A DNA stretch of 64,000 nucleotides from Oceanobacillus jeddahensis (GCF_000750635.1 NZ_CCDM010000004.1:310001-374000), one strand, 5' to 3'; positions 45,552 through 54,521 are shown, counted from the stretch's first letter. Made by a program: numbers and translations. The notes: a model not told the origin generated them from the letters alone.

Positions 45552-46016
45552 CTACTGTGATTCTCCCTGGTCTTGCAAACAAGCATCGATCAGCGGAAAG
45601 GCATCTTCATTTAAGAACAACTTTATTAATAGGATTTTTGTTTGTTCCCCGCCGCTTAAAACATGGAAGTTCCTGTCTAAAACTTCCGCAGGCAATTCCA
45701 TATAAGACAACTCCAGTTCTAGTTCCCAACGCTCTATCATCGGGTTTTCTTTCCGTAATATTTCTTCTGCAGTAAGCTCGATACCTGTTTCGGGATATAC
45801 TGGGAAGTACTTAAAAGTAAGTGAAGACTGTATGGTGCCTTTATAATCCAGTTCACCTAACAGGATTTTGAGTAAAGTTGTTTTTCCACGACCATTTCTT
45901 CCCAGCAATCCTAACTTCCAATTTTCATTGATATTCACTGTTATGTTTTCGAATAAAGGGTGTATCATAGACGGATATTTAAATGTCATATTGCTGATAA
46001 GAATATTTCCTGCCAT
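45552..46016 (-). pseudogene. Truncated ABC-F ATPase (ribosome-protection type)
   Basis: ATG 46016 (AGAGGTG upstream) opens an ABC-F first nucleotide-binding domain: Walker A GRNGRGKTT, interrupted Q-loop region, signature LSGGEQ, and the beginning of Walker B AFPLID. Then the sequence changes to ACLQDQGESQ and stops, just where DEPTNHLD and the second domain (about 330 more residues) should follow. It retains ATP-binding motifs but lacks the catalytic Glu, linker and second domain, so it is a remnant of a Vga/Msr/VmlR-like protein. Confidence 0.8.
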
Positions 46017-46223
46017 ATCAGTCACCTCTTTCAAAGCCTTTATTACGCTTCAACTGCAGGTTATTTTTAAGAAATTGAAGCGGCTATAGTTCTTGCGGTT
46101 TACATCTGTTCCCCTGTTTTCAAATAGAGAACAATACGTTCTGCGCTCACTGTCTCCGCCCTCGATGTATGTATTCTATTTATTCTGCAAAAATCCTGCA
46201 ATTTGACTGTTAACCAGTAAAAA

Positions 46224-46289
46224 CTAACTATCTTCTACTGAAATATTCTCATCTAAGCACAGGCGATGTTCTTTTTTCTGTCTATTCAT
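46224..46289 (-). other. Possible 21-codon leader ORF upstream of the ABC-F remnant
   Basis: GGAGAAGAAAA precedes ATG 46289; the frame encodes MNRQKKEHRLCLDENISVEDS and stops at 46224. Between it and the ABC-F start there is a perfect 8-bp dyad CGCTTCAA/TTGAAGCG (in 46034-46085). ABC-F resistance genes are often controlled by short translated leaders and attenuation, so this could be such a leader. The sequence alone does not prove it. Confidence 0.3.
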
Positions 46290-46313
46290 TTTTCTTCTCC
46301 ATTATTTCGCCAC

Positions 46314-47048
46314 CTACCGCAAATATCCTCCATTATTTAAATCCAACGTAGCTCCGGTATAATGTTTGGATCTATCTGATAGTAAGAATATGACTGTTTC
46401 AGCAACGTCTTTAGCAGTTACGGGCGTATCAATCAATTCGTTATGTAAGTATTCTGCTTTTCTCCACGAAGGAATTACCTCCATCATCGAGGTATCTACC
46501 ATTGTCGGAGCCACAGCATTCACTCGAATATATGGAGAAAAATTCATTGCACAGCTTTTTGTCAACCCTAATATAGCAGCTTTCGAAGTTCCGTAAATGG
46601 CATCTGAGCTTCCTTCCATCCCTGCCACAGAAGACATATTGACAATTACTCCCGGCTGCTTATTCTGAAGCAGCTTTTCTCCAAACAGCTTGGAAAAATA
46701 GATCGCTCCTTTTACATTAACATCCAGCACCTTATCCATTTCATCAATTTGATAGTCTCCTATATTTTTTGCTAAATAAATGCCAGCATTATTCACCAGC
46801 CCATCAAACCGGGAATGTTCTTTATCTACATATTGAAAAAATGCAGATACTTCTTCATAATTGCTTATGTCTAAAGGATAGGTAACTAATCTGTCCGGGG
46901 AAGCAATTGTCTGCTGTAAATGGACCAGCCCCTCTTTATTTACGTCACATGCTATGACGGTCGCTTCTTCCTCTATACATTTTTGAACAACTTCTTTTCC
47001 AATTCCAGAAGCGGCACCTGTTATAATTATCGTCTTATTTTGAAGCAT
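46314..47048 (-). CDS. SDR-family oxidoreductase
   Basis: A 244-aa dehydrogenase/reductase: TGAASGIG cofactor loop, NNAGIYL, catalytic Ser in MSSVAG and YGTSK, and a PG-like NAVAPTMVDT segment. Close in type to 3-oxoacyl-ACP reductase/glucose dehydrogenase families. AAAGGAG 8 nt before ATG 47048. Stands alone on the minus strand. Confidence 0.9.
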   Translation of the reverse strand: MLQNKTIIITGAASGIGKEVVQKCIEEEATVIACDVNKEGLVHLQQTIASPDRLVTYPLDISNYEEVSAFFQYVDKEHSRFDGLVNNAGIYLAKNIGDYQIDEMDKVLDVNVKGAIYFSKLFGEKLLQNKQPGVIVNMSSVAGMEGSSDAIYGTSKAAILGLTKSCAMNFSPYIRVNAVAPTMVDTSMMEVIPSWRKAEYLHNELIDTPVTAKDVAETVIFLLSDRSKHYTGATLDLNNGGYLR

Positions 47049-47154
47049 GTTAAATCTCCTTTGAAAGTATATAATTTTCTGATATATAATCGGATGGTTC
47101 TCTTTTCAACATTCCTTATTCCATTCCTACTCTTACAAGACGATTATATCCTAT

Positions 47155-47340
47155 TTAGATTATGTCAATAACCCACCTCCATAAACCTCTTAATGACCAG
47201 AAAATAAGACGGATTGGAAATATTAAAACTTCAGGAATCCAGAATAAGATATCTATTAATAAATCGCCCTTTGTATAATGCTCCTTTCTCTTCCTGCTTT
47301 TTCTTGTTTTTGATTTCTTCTTTCTCCACCAGTCATTCAT
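47155..47340 (-). CDS. Small basic protein with C-terminal membrane helices
   Basis: A 61-aa protein from ATG 47340: a very basic N-terminus (MNDWWRKKKSKTRKSRKRKEH) followed by one or two hydrophobic stretches rich in Trp and Ile (LLIDILFWIPEVLIFPIRLIFW). GAGGGG is 11-12 nt upstream. The type is common in Bacillaceae; function unknown. Confidence 0.6.
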   Translation of the reverse strand: MNDWWRKKKSKTRKSRKRKEHYTKGDLLIDILFWIPEVLIFPIRLIFWSLRGLWRWVIDII

Positions 47341-47546
47341 CCGGTTTATTCCCCTCTCTTTTCTCACTATCTTTATTTACGAATACTGGATGGTAAAAGT
47401 TTCAATTATTCCATTATTTGAAAGGGAAATGATTATCAAAGAAAAATAGATTGGTATCTTCTCATTTTCCCCCTTGCAATTCCTACTAAATGCAATAAAA
47501 TTATTAACGAGTAGAAAAATCAAGTTAACTATGTCGGAGGGATAAA

Positions 47547-48815
47547 ATGAGTGAGTTGAAACAGATGGATTACTCTAATCTGCAAAGTCTTCATCGTAAA
47601 GCAAAGGAAGACTTTGATGCGATTAAACAAGAAAATCTATCTTTAGATATGTCCAGAGGAAAACCTAGCGCGGAGCAACTTGAATTATCTTTAGGCCTAT
47701 TAAATACGGTTAATGCTGAAAATATTGGTGATAACTTTTCTGTCTTAAATTATGGTTTGGTAGATGGCATACCTGAAGCAAAAGCGTTATTTAAAGAAAT
47801 ATTAGAAGTAAATACAGAGGAAATTTTAATTGGGGGAAACGCCAGTCTCAATTTAATGCATGATATTATTTCCAAAGCCTTAATTAAAGGCGTTCTTGAT
47901 AGTGAAACACCTTGGGGCAAACAAGATAAAATTAAATTTATCTGTCCTGTTCCAGGCTATGATCGGCATTTTAAGATTTGTGAACAGTACGATATTGAAA
48001 TGATTTCTGTTGATATGCTTGAAGACGGGCCGGATATGGACAAAGTGGAAGAACTCGTTCGTGATGATGCATCCATCAAAGGAATATGGTGTGTTCCAAA
48101 ATATAGTAATCCTGACGGCATTACATGTAGTGATGAAGTAGTGGAACGCCTAGCTAAAATGGAAACAAAAGCACAGGATTTTAAAATATTCTGGGATAAT
48201 GCTTATGTCATTCATGACCTGACTGACAATCCTCCAAGCTTAAAAAATATTTTGGAAGAATGTAAAAAACACGGTAATCCGAACAGAGTGTTTATGTTTG
48301 CATCTACTTCGAAAATTACTTTCCCAGGGTCCGGTGTTGCTGTAGTAGCAGCAAGTAAGGAAAATATTGATTTTATTAAAAGTCAATTGAGTGTACAGAC
48401 AATTGGTCCCGATAAAGTAAACCAGCTCCGTCATGTCCGCTTTTTTAAAAACTATGATAACATCCTGGAGCATATGAAAAAGCACGCTGAAATTATGAAG
48501 CCCAAATTTGATGCGGTTTTAAACATCCTGGATTCCAAATTAGGTTCTTATGGTATTGCTACATGGACGGAACCTGAAGGCGGCTATTTTATTAGCCTGA
48601 ATACATTAGATGGTTGTGCTGCAGAAGTAGTCAGCCTGGCTGCAGAGGCCGGTGTGAAACTGACAGGTGCCGGAGCAGCCTTTCCATATGGAAAAGATCC
48701 AAGGGACAAAAACATTCGTATTGCACCATCCTTCCCATCCTTAGCAGAAGTGGAAAAAGCAATAGAGGTTTTAAGTATCTGCATTATTCTGGTAAGTGTA
48801 AATAAATTATTGTAA
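47547..48815 (+). CDS. PLP-dependent aminotransferase (class I, AspAT-like)
   Basis: A 422-aa fold-type I aminotransferase of the group that includes actinobacterial aspartate aminotransferase (PF12897-like). NLSLDMSRGKPSAEQLELS at the N-terminus is diagnostic; the PLP Lys is in FASTSKITFPG, and the Asn/Asp/Tyr of the PLP pocket are in KYSNPDGITC and FWDNAYVIHD. Cytosolic amino-acid/2-oxo-acid transamination. Single gene with RBS GGAGG and a strong terminator at 48823. Confidence 0.9.
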   Translation: MSELKQMDYSNLQSLHRKAKEDFDAIKQENLSLDMSRGKPSAEQLELSLGLLNTVNAENIGDNFSVLNYGLVDGIPEAKALFKEILEVNTEEILIGGNASLNLMHDIISKALIKGVLDSETPWGKQDKIKFICPVPGYDRHFKICEQYDIEMISVDMLEDGPDMDKVEELVRDDASIKGIWCVPKYSNPDGITCSDEVVERLAKMETKAQDFKIFWDNAYVIHDLTDNPPSLKNILEECKKHGNPNRVFMFASTSKITFPGSGVAVVAASKENIDFIKSQLSVQTIGPDKVNQLRHVRFFKNYDNILEHMKKHAEIMKPKFDAVLNILDSKLGSYGIATWTEPEGGYFISLNTLDGCAAEVVSLAAEAGVKLTGAGAAFPYGKDPRDKNIRIAPSFPSLAEVEKAIEVLSICIILVSVNKLL

Positions 48816-48822
48816 AATCCGT

Positions 48823-48861
48823 AAAATGGCATTTGACGAGTCACTCGTCAAATGCCATTTT
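48823..48861 (+). terminator. Aminotransferase terminator
   Basis: An 18-bp perfect stem (48823-48840 with 48844-48861; outer part AAAATGGCAT / ATGCCATTTT) with a 3-nt loop. The stretch 48862-49066 shows no gene. Confidence 0.85.
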
Positions 48862-49066
48862 ATAATATAAACCTTTATCGCCGGCTGCTCTTCCTGATCA
48901 TTTTGCCGGTAAATAGCTACAGTATATATAAGAAAGCAATATGACTTTATTCTGTTGGACTGTATGCCTTCTTTGGGGCTAATGTTGTGCTTTCTTTTTG
49001 CATTTTTGCTATTAACTTCGCACAATTGGTCTTATATTGTACAATGCACTATTCAAATTGTTAGCT

Positions 49067-49606
49067 TTATAATCCGAGTCTGGCACCTACTTCTGCATAC
49101 TCTATATCTTTTCTTTCTGCATTCCAATTATCCCCTGTTTGTCCGTCCCATATCGCTCCTGTTTCAACAAAACCGACAGACGCAAACAACTTCCGGACGG
49201 CTTCGTTTACCATCCAATACGATGTAGCAACTGCATCGGCATTTCCTTGTGGAAACGACTTTATGTAATCAATAACTTTCATCATTGCTTGTTTGCCAAA
49301 TCCTTTGCCTTGATGCTTTTTATCAATCATAAAGCGATTAAGTCCATAAGTAGATTTATCTCCATATTTTTCACATAAAAATGCACTTTCCGCCAGTTCG
49401 AAAAATCCAATATCGACATATCCTATGACTTCATCATTGTTGCATATAGCGAAGATCATCGGAGGTTTTTCGTCGTTGAGTATCTTTACATAGGCTTTAG
49501 CCAAACAATATATGCTGGAATCCACATTTCTTTTCTGCTCGTCTGTTATGCTTAACTTCAACACTGCCTCAAAATTATCGTGGGTAATTTTTCTTAATTC
49601 AATCAT
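49067..49606 (-). CDS. GNAT-family N-acetyltransferase (polyamine-type)
   Basis: A 179-aa acetyltransferase. Motif A acetyl-CoA loop is in RFMIDKKHQGKGFGKQAMM (Q/R-x-x-G-x-G/A), motif B in NEAVRKLFASVGF. Most like spermidine/spermine acetyltransferase relatives (BltD/PaiA type) by the LRKITHDNFEAVLKL start. Acetyl-CoA donor; substrate unproven. Confidence 0.85.
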   Translation of the reverse strand: MIELRKITHDNFEAVLKLSITDEQKRNVDSSIYCLAKAYVKILNDEKPPMIFAICNNDEVIGYVDIGFFELAESAFLCEKYGDKSTYGLNRFMIDKKHQGKGFGKQAMMKVIDYIKSFPQGNADAVATSYWMVNEAVRKLFASVGFVETGAIWDGQTGDNWNAERKDIEYAEVGARLGL

Positions 49607-49639
49607 TTTTCTTCCCTACTTCCGAAAAATATATTCGCT

Positions 49640-49740
49640 GCATCTGCCCGTAACGCCGTTCCCGCCCTCAAGGGTAAGGACGAAGCGCAGCAGCCGGACA
49701 GCGTTCCCCGTCCTCCGTGCCTTAACGACACCAGTATAGC
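49640..49740 (-). other. GC-rich foreign fragment beside repeat copy D
   Basis: This 100-bp piece is much richer in G and C than its surroundings (CGCCGTTCCCGCCCTCAAGG, CAGCAGCCGGACAGCGTTCC) and is not part of the GNAT gene. Its composition matches the integrative-element scrap on the other side of repeat copy D (50060-50250). It probably comes from the same lost element. No intact gene. Confidence 0.45.
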
Positions 49741-49762
49741 ATAATAACCCGGATGTTCCCAC

Positions 49763-50056
49763 ATAAAACGAAACTTCATTCAGTGGGAGTTTTTCGACGC
49801 ACAACTCTTTACGATGGGACGAGTAATCGCAGTCCCAGTCCCAGGATGTGCTAGTGCAGACGTTACGACAACGGTTTTCGATGGGGTGAGTAATCGCAAC
49901 CCCAGGACGTCGCGAACTTAGTCTGCTTCCTTCATTCTCCCACTGAATTAGCCTAAGTGATTCAGGGAGGTAGCGTCCGTTATCTCCCGCCTAAATATAT
50001 TTATTTTTACGCTTTATTTTGTGGCGGGAGTTCTACGGGCGGTTCTCCGTGATAAA
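49763..50056 (+). mobile_element. Structured repeat, copy D (284-bp body)
   Basis: Body 49768-50051 between ATAAA at 49763-49767 and 50052-50056. Contains two hairpin modules: GGGAC-loop-GTCCC at 49816-49836 and GGGGT-loop-ACCCC at 49883-49903, both with the same 11-nt loop GAGTAATCGCA. Both flanks are GC-rich DNA of integrative-element type, so it inserted into that element's remains. Confidence 0.85.
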
Positions 50057-50063
50057 TATTCCA

Positions 50064-50099
50064 AGCCCTCTGCGGTCTGCTCGCCGCCGAGGGGCTTTT
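50064..50099 (+). terminator. GC-rich hairpin upstream of the integrative-element scrap
   Basis: AGCCCTCTGCGG pairs with CCGCCGAGGGGCT (one bulged C) and ends in TTTTC. Such terminators precede the replication/ATPase gene in Firmicute integrative elements. Confidence 0.5.
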
Positions 50100-50119
50100 C
50101 ATATAGAAAGCCAAAAATA

Positions 50120-50510
50120 CGAAGGAGGTTTTTTCATAGCAGACAAGCAAAACGATTTGAAGCTGATTCGCATGAACGAGGTGGAAGCCACCGAGATACG
50201 CTGGCTGTGGTATCCCTATATCCCCTTTGGGAAAATCGGTATAAATTACAATAGTGTGTTCCGAGGACTTGTAAAGAAGTACAACAAGGATAATGATAAT
50301 GAAACAGCATTGCCAAAGGTAGTGACATCACATATCCTAAGACATACATTCTGCACCGATAAAGCCAATGAAGGCATAAATCCAAAAGCATTGCAATACA
50401 TCATGGGACACTCCAACATTACAATGACTCTCAACTATTACCCACACGCAACATTCGATTCTGCAAGTGCAAAAATGGAACGATTGGAAAAAAGAAAGCA
50501 ACAAGAATAG
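50120..50510 (+). pseudogene. Integrative-element relic: ATPase start fused to integrase end
   Basis: Positions 50120-50247 carry GGAGG and the first codons of a RepA/AAA-type mobile-element ATPase (ADKQNDLKLIRMNEVEATEI, then WLWYPYIPFGKI), but the start codon position reads ATA. In the same frame, about 50248-50510 encode the C-terminal half of a Tn916-type tyrosine recombinase: HILRHTF box, MGHSNITMTLNYY with the catalytic Tyr near the end. The first catalytic Arg, the integrase N-terminus and all genes between are gone. A large internal deletion of an integrated element left this scar. Confidence 0.82.
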
Positions 50511-50553
50511 TGGATACAAAAAATATAAAAGGCATGATAATATACATTTTGTC

Positions 50554-50790
50554 CTACAGTGGATGCTTTAAGAATGTGCTGCTCTTCTTGGTTTGAAAAT
50601 ACATCAACAGACTTAATAAACCAATTACAGCAACCAGAAACAAAAAAGCGATGACCATCGATCCATTTGTTTCTGTTCCAGAAGATATCGGGATGGTGAC
50701 CTCTGTCCTGAACATATCTGCCAGGAATGCGAAAACTTCCAAAAATATAATTGTTATCCATTGAAACAACGTCCAGCGTGATAAAAGCAT
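50554..50790 (-). CDS. Small two-helix membrane protein
   Basis: A 78-aa protein with helices at about 10-27 and 43-64. AAGGAG is 8 nt upstream of ATG 50790. Just outside the integrative-element scrap. No family recognised. Confidence 0.6.
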   Translation of the reverse strand: MLLSRWTLFQWITIIFLEVFAFLADMFRTEVTIPISSGTETNGSMVIAFLFLVAVIGLLSLLMYFQTKKSSTFLKHPL

Positions 50791-50894
50791 GATTCATACT
50801 CCTTATTCGATTTCACCAAAATAACTAAGAGGAAAAGAATTCAAATCTCCTATCTGGTTTCTTCTACAGCCGTCATTTAATACGTATAACTGCC

Positions 50895-51761
50895 CTACCT
50901 GTCAAACCAATAAGCCAAAAATTTAAACTCTCCCCATTCTTTATAGAGCTGCTGTAATTGCGATGCAGGAGGAAGTTCACCTGCAAAATATTTATTCTTT
51001 ACATGCTTCTTAAATTCACTGTCCACTGGTAAAAAATCGTACCTTCCCAATAACATCAGAATGTTGCTGAGCGCATAAGGCCCAACACCTTTGATTTCTT
51101 TCAGTTTTTGAACTACTTCACCGGTCGGGACTTCAGGGTTTTTAAGTACATCTAAATCATACACTCCATTAGATACATTCCATGCAAGCTCATAAATATA
51201 ATCACTTCTATAGCCTAATTTAACGTCCTGATTTAAAAAATTCCTGTCCTTTTTTAAAACTGCTTCCGGTGAAGGAAACGCAAAGAATTCCGAATCCTCC
51301 GAATACCTTTCTCCTAAAAGCGTCACAAAATTTGTTGTCATGGCAATCGTCCTGCTCCAGGTGGTATTTGTGGTGAGAATCGTCTTGACAATATCTTCAA
51401 ATATGCTTGGAGAACGCAGTAGTCTTCCTTTATTTTCCTTTACAACTTCCTGCATATCCTGACTGTCACTGCACATTTTATGAAATACGCTGAAATCTTC
51501 ATCCAAACGCAGCATCCAATTCACTTTATGAATGATTTCTTCCCATTCTTTATTGGTTAACGTTTTCTTATCACCAATTTCGATTATTAACTGATCATGA
51601 TTTTGGTGAATATGAAGTTTTACAATATTACCATTTGATAATGCTTCCACTCTGTTTAAAATACTTTCATTATGATGAAAAGGCGGCAGCATATACCAGC
51701 CATGATCCGTAGTCGCTGCGTTGAAATTAAATTTCTCAGGTAATGCAATCACTTTTTTCAT
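50895..51761 (-). CDS. AlkA-like DNA-3-methyladenine glycosylase
   Basis: A 288-aa HhH-GPD base-excision enzyme. N-terminal domain 1-110 (AlkA_N-like), HhH motif LKEIKGVGPYALSNIL at about 232 and the catalytic Asp in LPVDSEFKKH shortly after. No iron-sulfur Cys cluster. Removes alkylated bases from DNA. Start ATG 51761 has GGGAGG upstream. Confidence 0.85.
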   Translation of the reverse strand: MKKVIALPEKFNFNAATTDHGWYMLPPFHHNESILNRVEALSNGNIVKLHIHQNHDQLIIEIGDKKTLTNKEWEEIIHKVNWMLRLDEDFSVFHKMCSDSQDMQEVVKENKGRLLRSPSIFEDIVKTILTTNTTWSRTIAMTTNFVTLLGERYSEDSEFFAFPSPEAVLKKDRNFLNQDVKLGYRSDYIYELAWNVSNGVYDLDVLKNPEVPTGEVVQKLKEIKGVGPYALSNILMLLGRYDFLPVDSEFKKHVKNKYFAGELPPASQLQQLYKEWGEFKFLAYWFDR

Positions 51762-51796
51762 TAGCCTTGCCTCCCTTCTAAAAAGTCTTTTAAAGA

Positions 51797-51828
51797 ACCC
51801 TTAACTTGTGATTTTAAAAGTTAAGGGT
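51797..51828 (-). terminator. Terminator between the 49-aa gene and the glycosylase
   Basis: ACCCTTAACTT / AAGTTAAGGGT, 11-bp perfect stem directly after the stop at 51835 and upstream of the glycosylase gene; it supports the reality of the small gene. Confidence 0.7.
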
Positions 51829-51834
51829 CCATTA

Positions 51835-51984
51835 TTAAAAAGTATGATACGAATGCTGCTTCTTTTGTTTACTAAAGAAAAACAAATAGCTTATTTCAAA
51901 TGCAAAGAACGCAATCAGCAGACTTGCTGAGACTGGCGCAGGGGAATCGATTGCTAAAAATAAAAGATGCTGTAAAAAGAACAT
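51835..51984 (-). CDS. 49-aa membrane peptide
   Basis: ATG 51984 to TAA 51835: a 49-residue peptide with one hydrophobic helix (VSASLLIAFFAFEISYLFFF) and basic tail SKQKKQHSYH. Weak RBS (GGGAAT) but a terminator follows immediately. Similar in size and layout to the peptide at 52849. Function unknown. Confidence 0.45.
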   Translation of the reverse strand: MFFLQHLLFLAIDSPAPVSASLLIAFFAFEISYLFFFSKQKKQHSYHTF

Positions 51985-52156
51985 TGTTATTCCCAGTCTG
52001 GATTTCCAATATGTTTTTTACATACCTCACTCTTTTAACGAATTATTCTCAATATTAGTTATATGATACCACGAAATTCCCACGTTAAACAATGGGGTGC
52101 TAGTACTCCGTTTTTCATGCTTAAATGACAGAGGATGTTCAAACAAGCACTTATAG

Positions 52157-52690
52157 TTATTTTTCTTGCATCATAAGTACCTTTTTCACAAAGCTCTCTT
52201 TTTCATTCGTATATTTAATAATTTCCATACCTTTCTTTTCCGCAAGAGCACGTTTTAATCTCTCATACTCCTGTCTTAATGAAGCATCTGCATTTAAAGC
52301 ATCTCTAAAATAAAGAAGTTTTCTCCATTTCTCCCCATTTATATCCGTCATATGAATATAATGTGTTTTTTCAAGAAACGTATTATCTGTAAATCTCGCC
52401 AGAACAATCTCCTGCTCCCTTTCTACCTTTAACCGGTAAAATCCAATTGCCTGCAGCGCCTGAAAGGTTTCTGCTTCCACTTGGCTGATGTTTTCAACAC
52501 CCAGCAAAATATCAATGATTGGTTTAGCTTTTATTTCTTTTATTGCTGTGCTTCCGATGTGCTGGACAGCCTCTCCATCGATGCCCAACGCATCTTGCAC
52601 CTGCTTTTGTACACTTAAAAACTCCATCGTCCATGCTTCGTCATGCGGAACTAGCTTCACTTCATCTCTTTTTAATCCTAAACGCATCAT
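52157..52690 (-). CDS. GrpB-family nucleotidyltransferase-like protein
   Basis: About 177 aa. GrpB/UPF0157 signature: VKLVPHDEAWTMEF at the start, then HIGSTAIKEIKAKPIIDILLGV with the nucleotidyltransferase-like acidic pair. Start chosen at ATG 52690, with GGAGAG 7-8 nt upstream; an upstream extension to 52747 lacks support. GrpB proteins resemble nucleotidyltransferases of unknown substrate. Confidence 0.87.
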   Translation of the reverse strand: MMRLGLKRDEVKLVPHDEAWTMEFLSVQKQVQDALGIDGEAVQHIGSTAIKEIKAKPIIDILLGVENISQVEAETFQALQAIGFYRLKVEREQEIVLARFTDNTFLEKTHYIHMTDINGEKWRKLLYFRDALNADASLRQEYERLKRALAEKKGMEIIKYTNEKESFVKKVLMMQEK

Positions 52691-52848
52691 ACATCGCTCT
52701 CCTCTGCTTTTAGCGGCTATTCGGGAATCGGGAAATACATGATTCATTTTCTGCTTTCAGCTTATGCTATTCATATAAATTTTAACTCTTCAAAATATGC
52801 ACTGGTATATTAGATATTTTTCTTCTTAAAAACAAGATAGACCTTCCT

Positions 52849-52989
52849 TTAATACGGGATAAAAATTCCATTCAATTTATGTTTATACCGCTCCACCCTC
52901 TTTATCTTCCTGAAAGTAATCAACGATAATAATGCAACAGCGATCAGCAGCCACTCATGAGTTTCTCCTCTGTTATCCACGATTTCCAT
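52849..52989 (-). CDS. 46-aa membrane peptide
   Basis: ATG 52989 to TAA 52849: MEIVDNRGETHEW then a hydrophobic helix LLIAVALLSLITF and basic KIKRVERYKHK. AAGGAG lies 12-13 nt upstream, slightly far. Function unknown. Confidence 0.45.
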   Translation of the reverse strand: MEIVDNRGETHEWLLIAVALLSLITFRKIKRVERYKHKLNGIFIPY

Positions 52990-53054
52990 CAAAAATAATC
53001 ACTCCTTGATATTCATCGTATGCAAGAGGTATTTTCCCAACTTATCTATCGTTT

Positions 53055-53531
53055 TTACAACCTTTTAGAAAGAAGGATTTCATCACGAATCGGAATCCCT
53101 TCATTCCCCGTTTGCGGAATTTCCGGTTTCCATTCTCTTGCTTTTTTAACAGCTCCTTTAAAAAGAGCTGTTAAATCATATCCTCGCTTCTGATAAAAAC
53201 CTAATGCATGTAAATTATCATTTGTCGTTATCAGTTTCACTTTTTGATAGTCTTCCGCTTTTGCAACAGCTTCTACTTTTTGAACTAAAGCTGTCCCAAT
53301 ACCTTTACCTTCCTCTAAACTGTCTAGAGAAATGATTTCACATTCCGTATCAGAAATGATAAATGTGATATAGCCAACTATTTCTCCTTCTGTATTCAAC
53401 ACTGCAAACCCTTCTAATTTTGTGCAATCAAAAATCCCACTCGAAATAACCATTTCTGGACTTCCCCATTGCTTCAAAAAATAGTTATTGATCCTGTCTT
53501 TCGATAATTGTTTAGATGATGTAATTTCCAT
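53055..53531 (-). CDS. GNAT-family N-acetyltransferase
   Basis: A 158-aa acetyltransferase from ATG 53531 (AGGAG 7 nt upstream; the longer frame to 53693 enters the PhzF gene). Motif A LEEGKGIGTALVQKVE binds acetyl-CoA; motif B ALGFYQKRGYDL. Small molecule target unknown. A perfect 11-bp hairpin lies inside the coding sequence at 53145-53175. Confidence 0.85.
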   Translation of the reverse strand: MEITSSKQLSKDRINNYFLKQWGSPEMVISSGIFDCTKLEGFAVLNTEGEIVGYITFIISDTECEIISLDSLEEGKGIGTALVQKVEAVAKAEDYQKVKLITTNDNLHALGFYQKRGYDLTALFKGAVKKAREWKPEIPQTGNEGIPIRDEILLSKRL

Positions 53532-53598
53532 ACTATTTCTCCTTTGGCGATATCCATACCCGACAGATAGACTTTGCTGCCTTCTTCTTAATAAATCT

Positions 53599-54498
53599 CT
53601 AGTTTTCCAACACAACCTCAAAATCTTCCACAAAAACAGCGTTTCCCGTAACTTGAACATCATAGGATTTATCATTCTTAGAAACCTGAACACCTACTCT
53701 GCCATCTTTACCAATTTCATTTCCCTGTTCCACCACAAGATTCATCACATCTTTCTTGTCTTCACTTATGTATTCGGCATAGTAAGCTCCCATCACTCCT
53801 GAAGCAGTACCTGTTACCGCATCTTCAACAGTCCCCGAATATGGAGAGGAAAAGTGCCGGGCGTGCATATCAGCTTCTTTATCATACGTTTCGATACAAA
53901 ATGGATGAACAGATGACTTAGGCATTTCCTTTAAAATTGCTGGAAAATCTTTATTGTTTGGATTCATTCTGTGAAAGGCTTCCAAACTGTTTATTGGGAT
54001 CAACAACGTCCATGTACCTGTGCTTCCGTAAAAAATCGGTAAATTAGCATGAATGTCTGTCTCTTCTAATCCGATCGAATGCGCTAAATCCTTTTTAGAA
54101 CCATGGAATGCCTCAAATTTCGGCGCTGCCTGATTCATCGTTATCGTTATTTCTTTTTCAGCGGCAGAATGCAGCTTCACAGGTAAAATCCCTGCTCTTG
54201 TTTCAATCGTTAATTCTTTTTTTCCGCCTAACATTCCCTTTGTTTTTAACGCATACACCGTTGCCATCGTTGCATGACCGCATAAGTTCATTTCATGTCC
54301 TGGTGTAAAAAAACGTATTCCCAGGTCCGCTTTTTCCGATTTAACTGGAAATGCGGTTTCATTAAACCCTACTTTAAACGCAACTTCCTGCATTTGTTTA
54401 TCTGTCAGCTCATCTCCATTCAGTACGACTCCAGCAGGGTTACCTTTATTTGGTTCCTTACTGAACGCATCATAATGATATACTTTGACCGATGTCAT
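53599..54498 (-). CDS. PhzF-family isomerase/epimerase-like protein
   Basis: A 299-aa two-domain protein. GNPAGVV near residue 19 and GFNETAFP with the catalytic Glu near 46 match Phz[14 protein letters not shown] and the C-terminal [17 protein letters not shown] are the second-domain signatures. PhzF relatives isomerise dihydro-aromatic or similar acids; physiological substrate unknown. Confidence 0.88.
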   Translation of the reverse strand: MTSVKVYHYDAFSKEPNKGNPAGVVLNGDELTDKQMQEVAFKVGFNETAFPVKSEKADLGIRFFTPGHEMNLCGHATMATVYALKTKGMLGGKKELTIETRAGILPVKLHSAAEKEITITMNQAAPKFEAFHGSKKDLAHSIGLEETDIHANLPIFYGSTGTWTLLIPINSLEAFHRMNPNNKDFPAILKEMPKSSVHPFCIETYDKEADMHARHFSSPYSGTVEDAVTGTASGVMGAYYAEYISEDKKDVMNLVVEQGNEIGKDGRVGVQVSKNDKSYDVQVTGNAVFVEDFEVVLEN

Positions 54499-54521
54499 AG
54501 TATCCCTCCCAAAATAATATG

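Noticed and set aside
48955..49227. 90-codon plus-strand frame opposite the GNAT gene
   Set aside because: It overlaps the well-supported acetyltransferase on the other strand, has no RBS and no protein-like composition.
53145..53175. Perfect 11-bp hairpin TTTAACAGCTC/GAGCTGTTAAA
   Set aside because: It lies inside an intact GNAT coding sequence and has no T run on the coding strand, so it is probably incidental.
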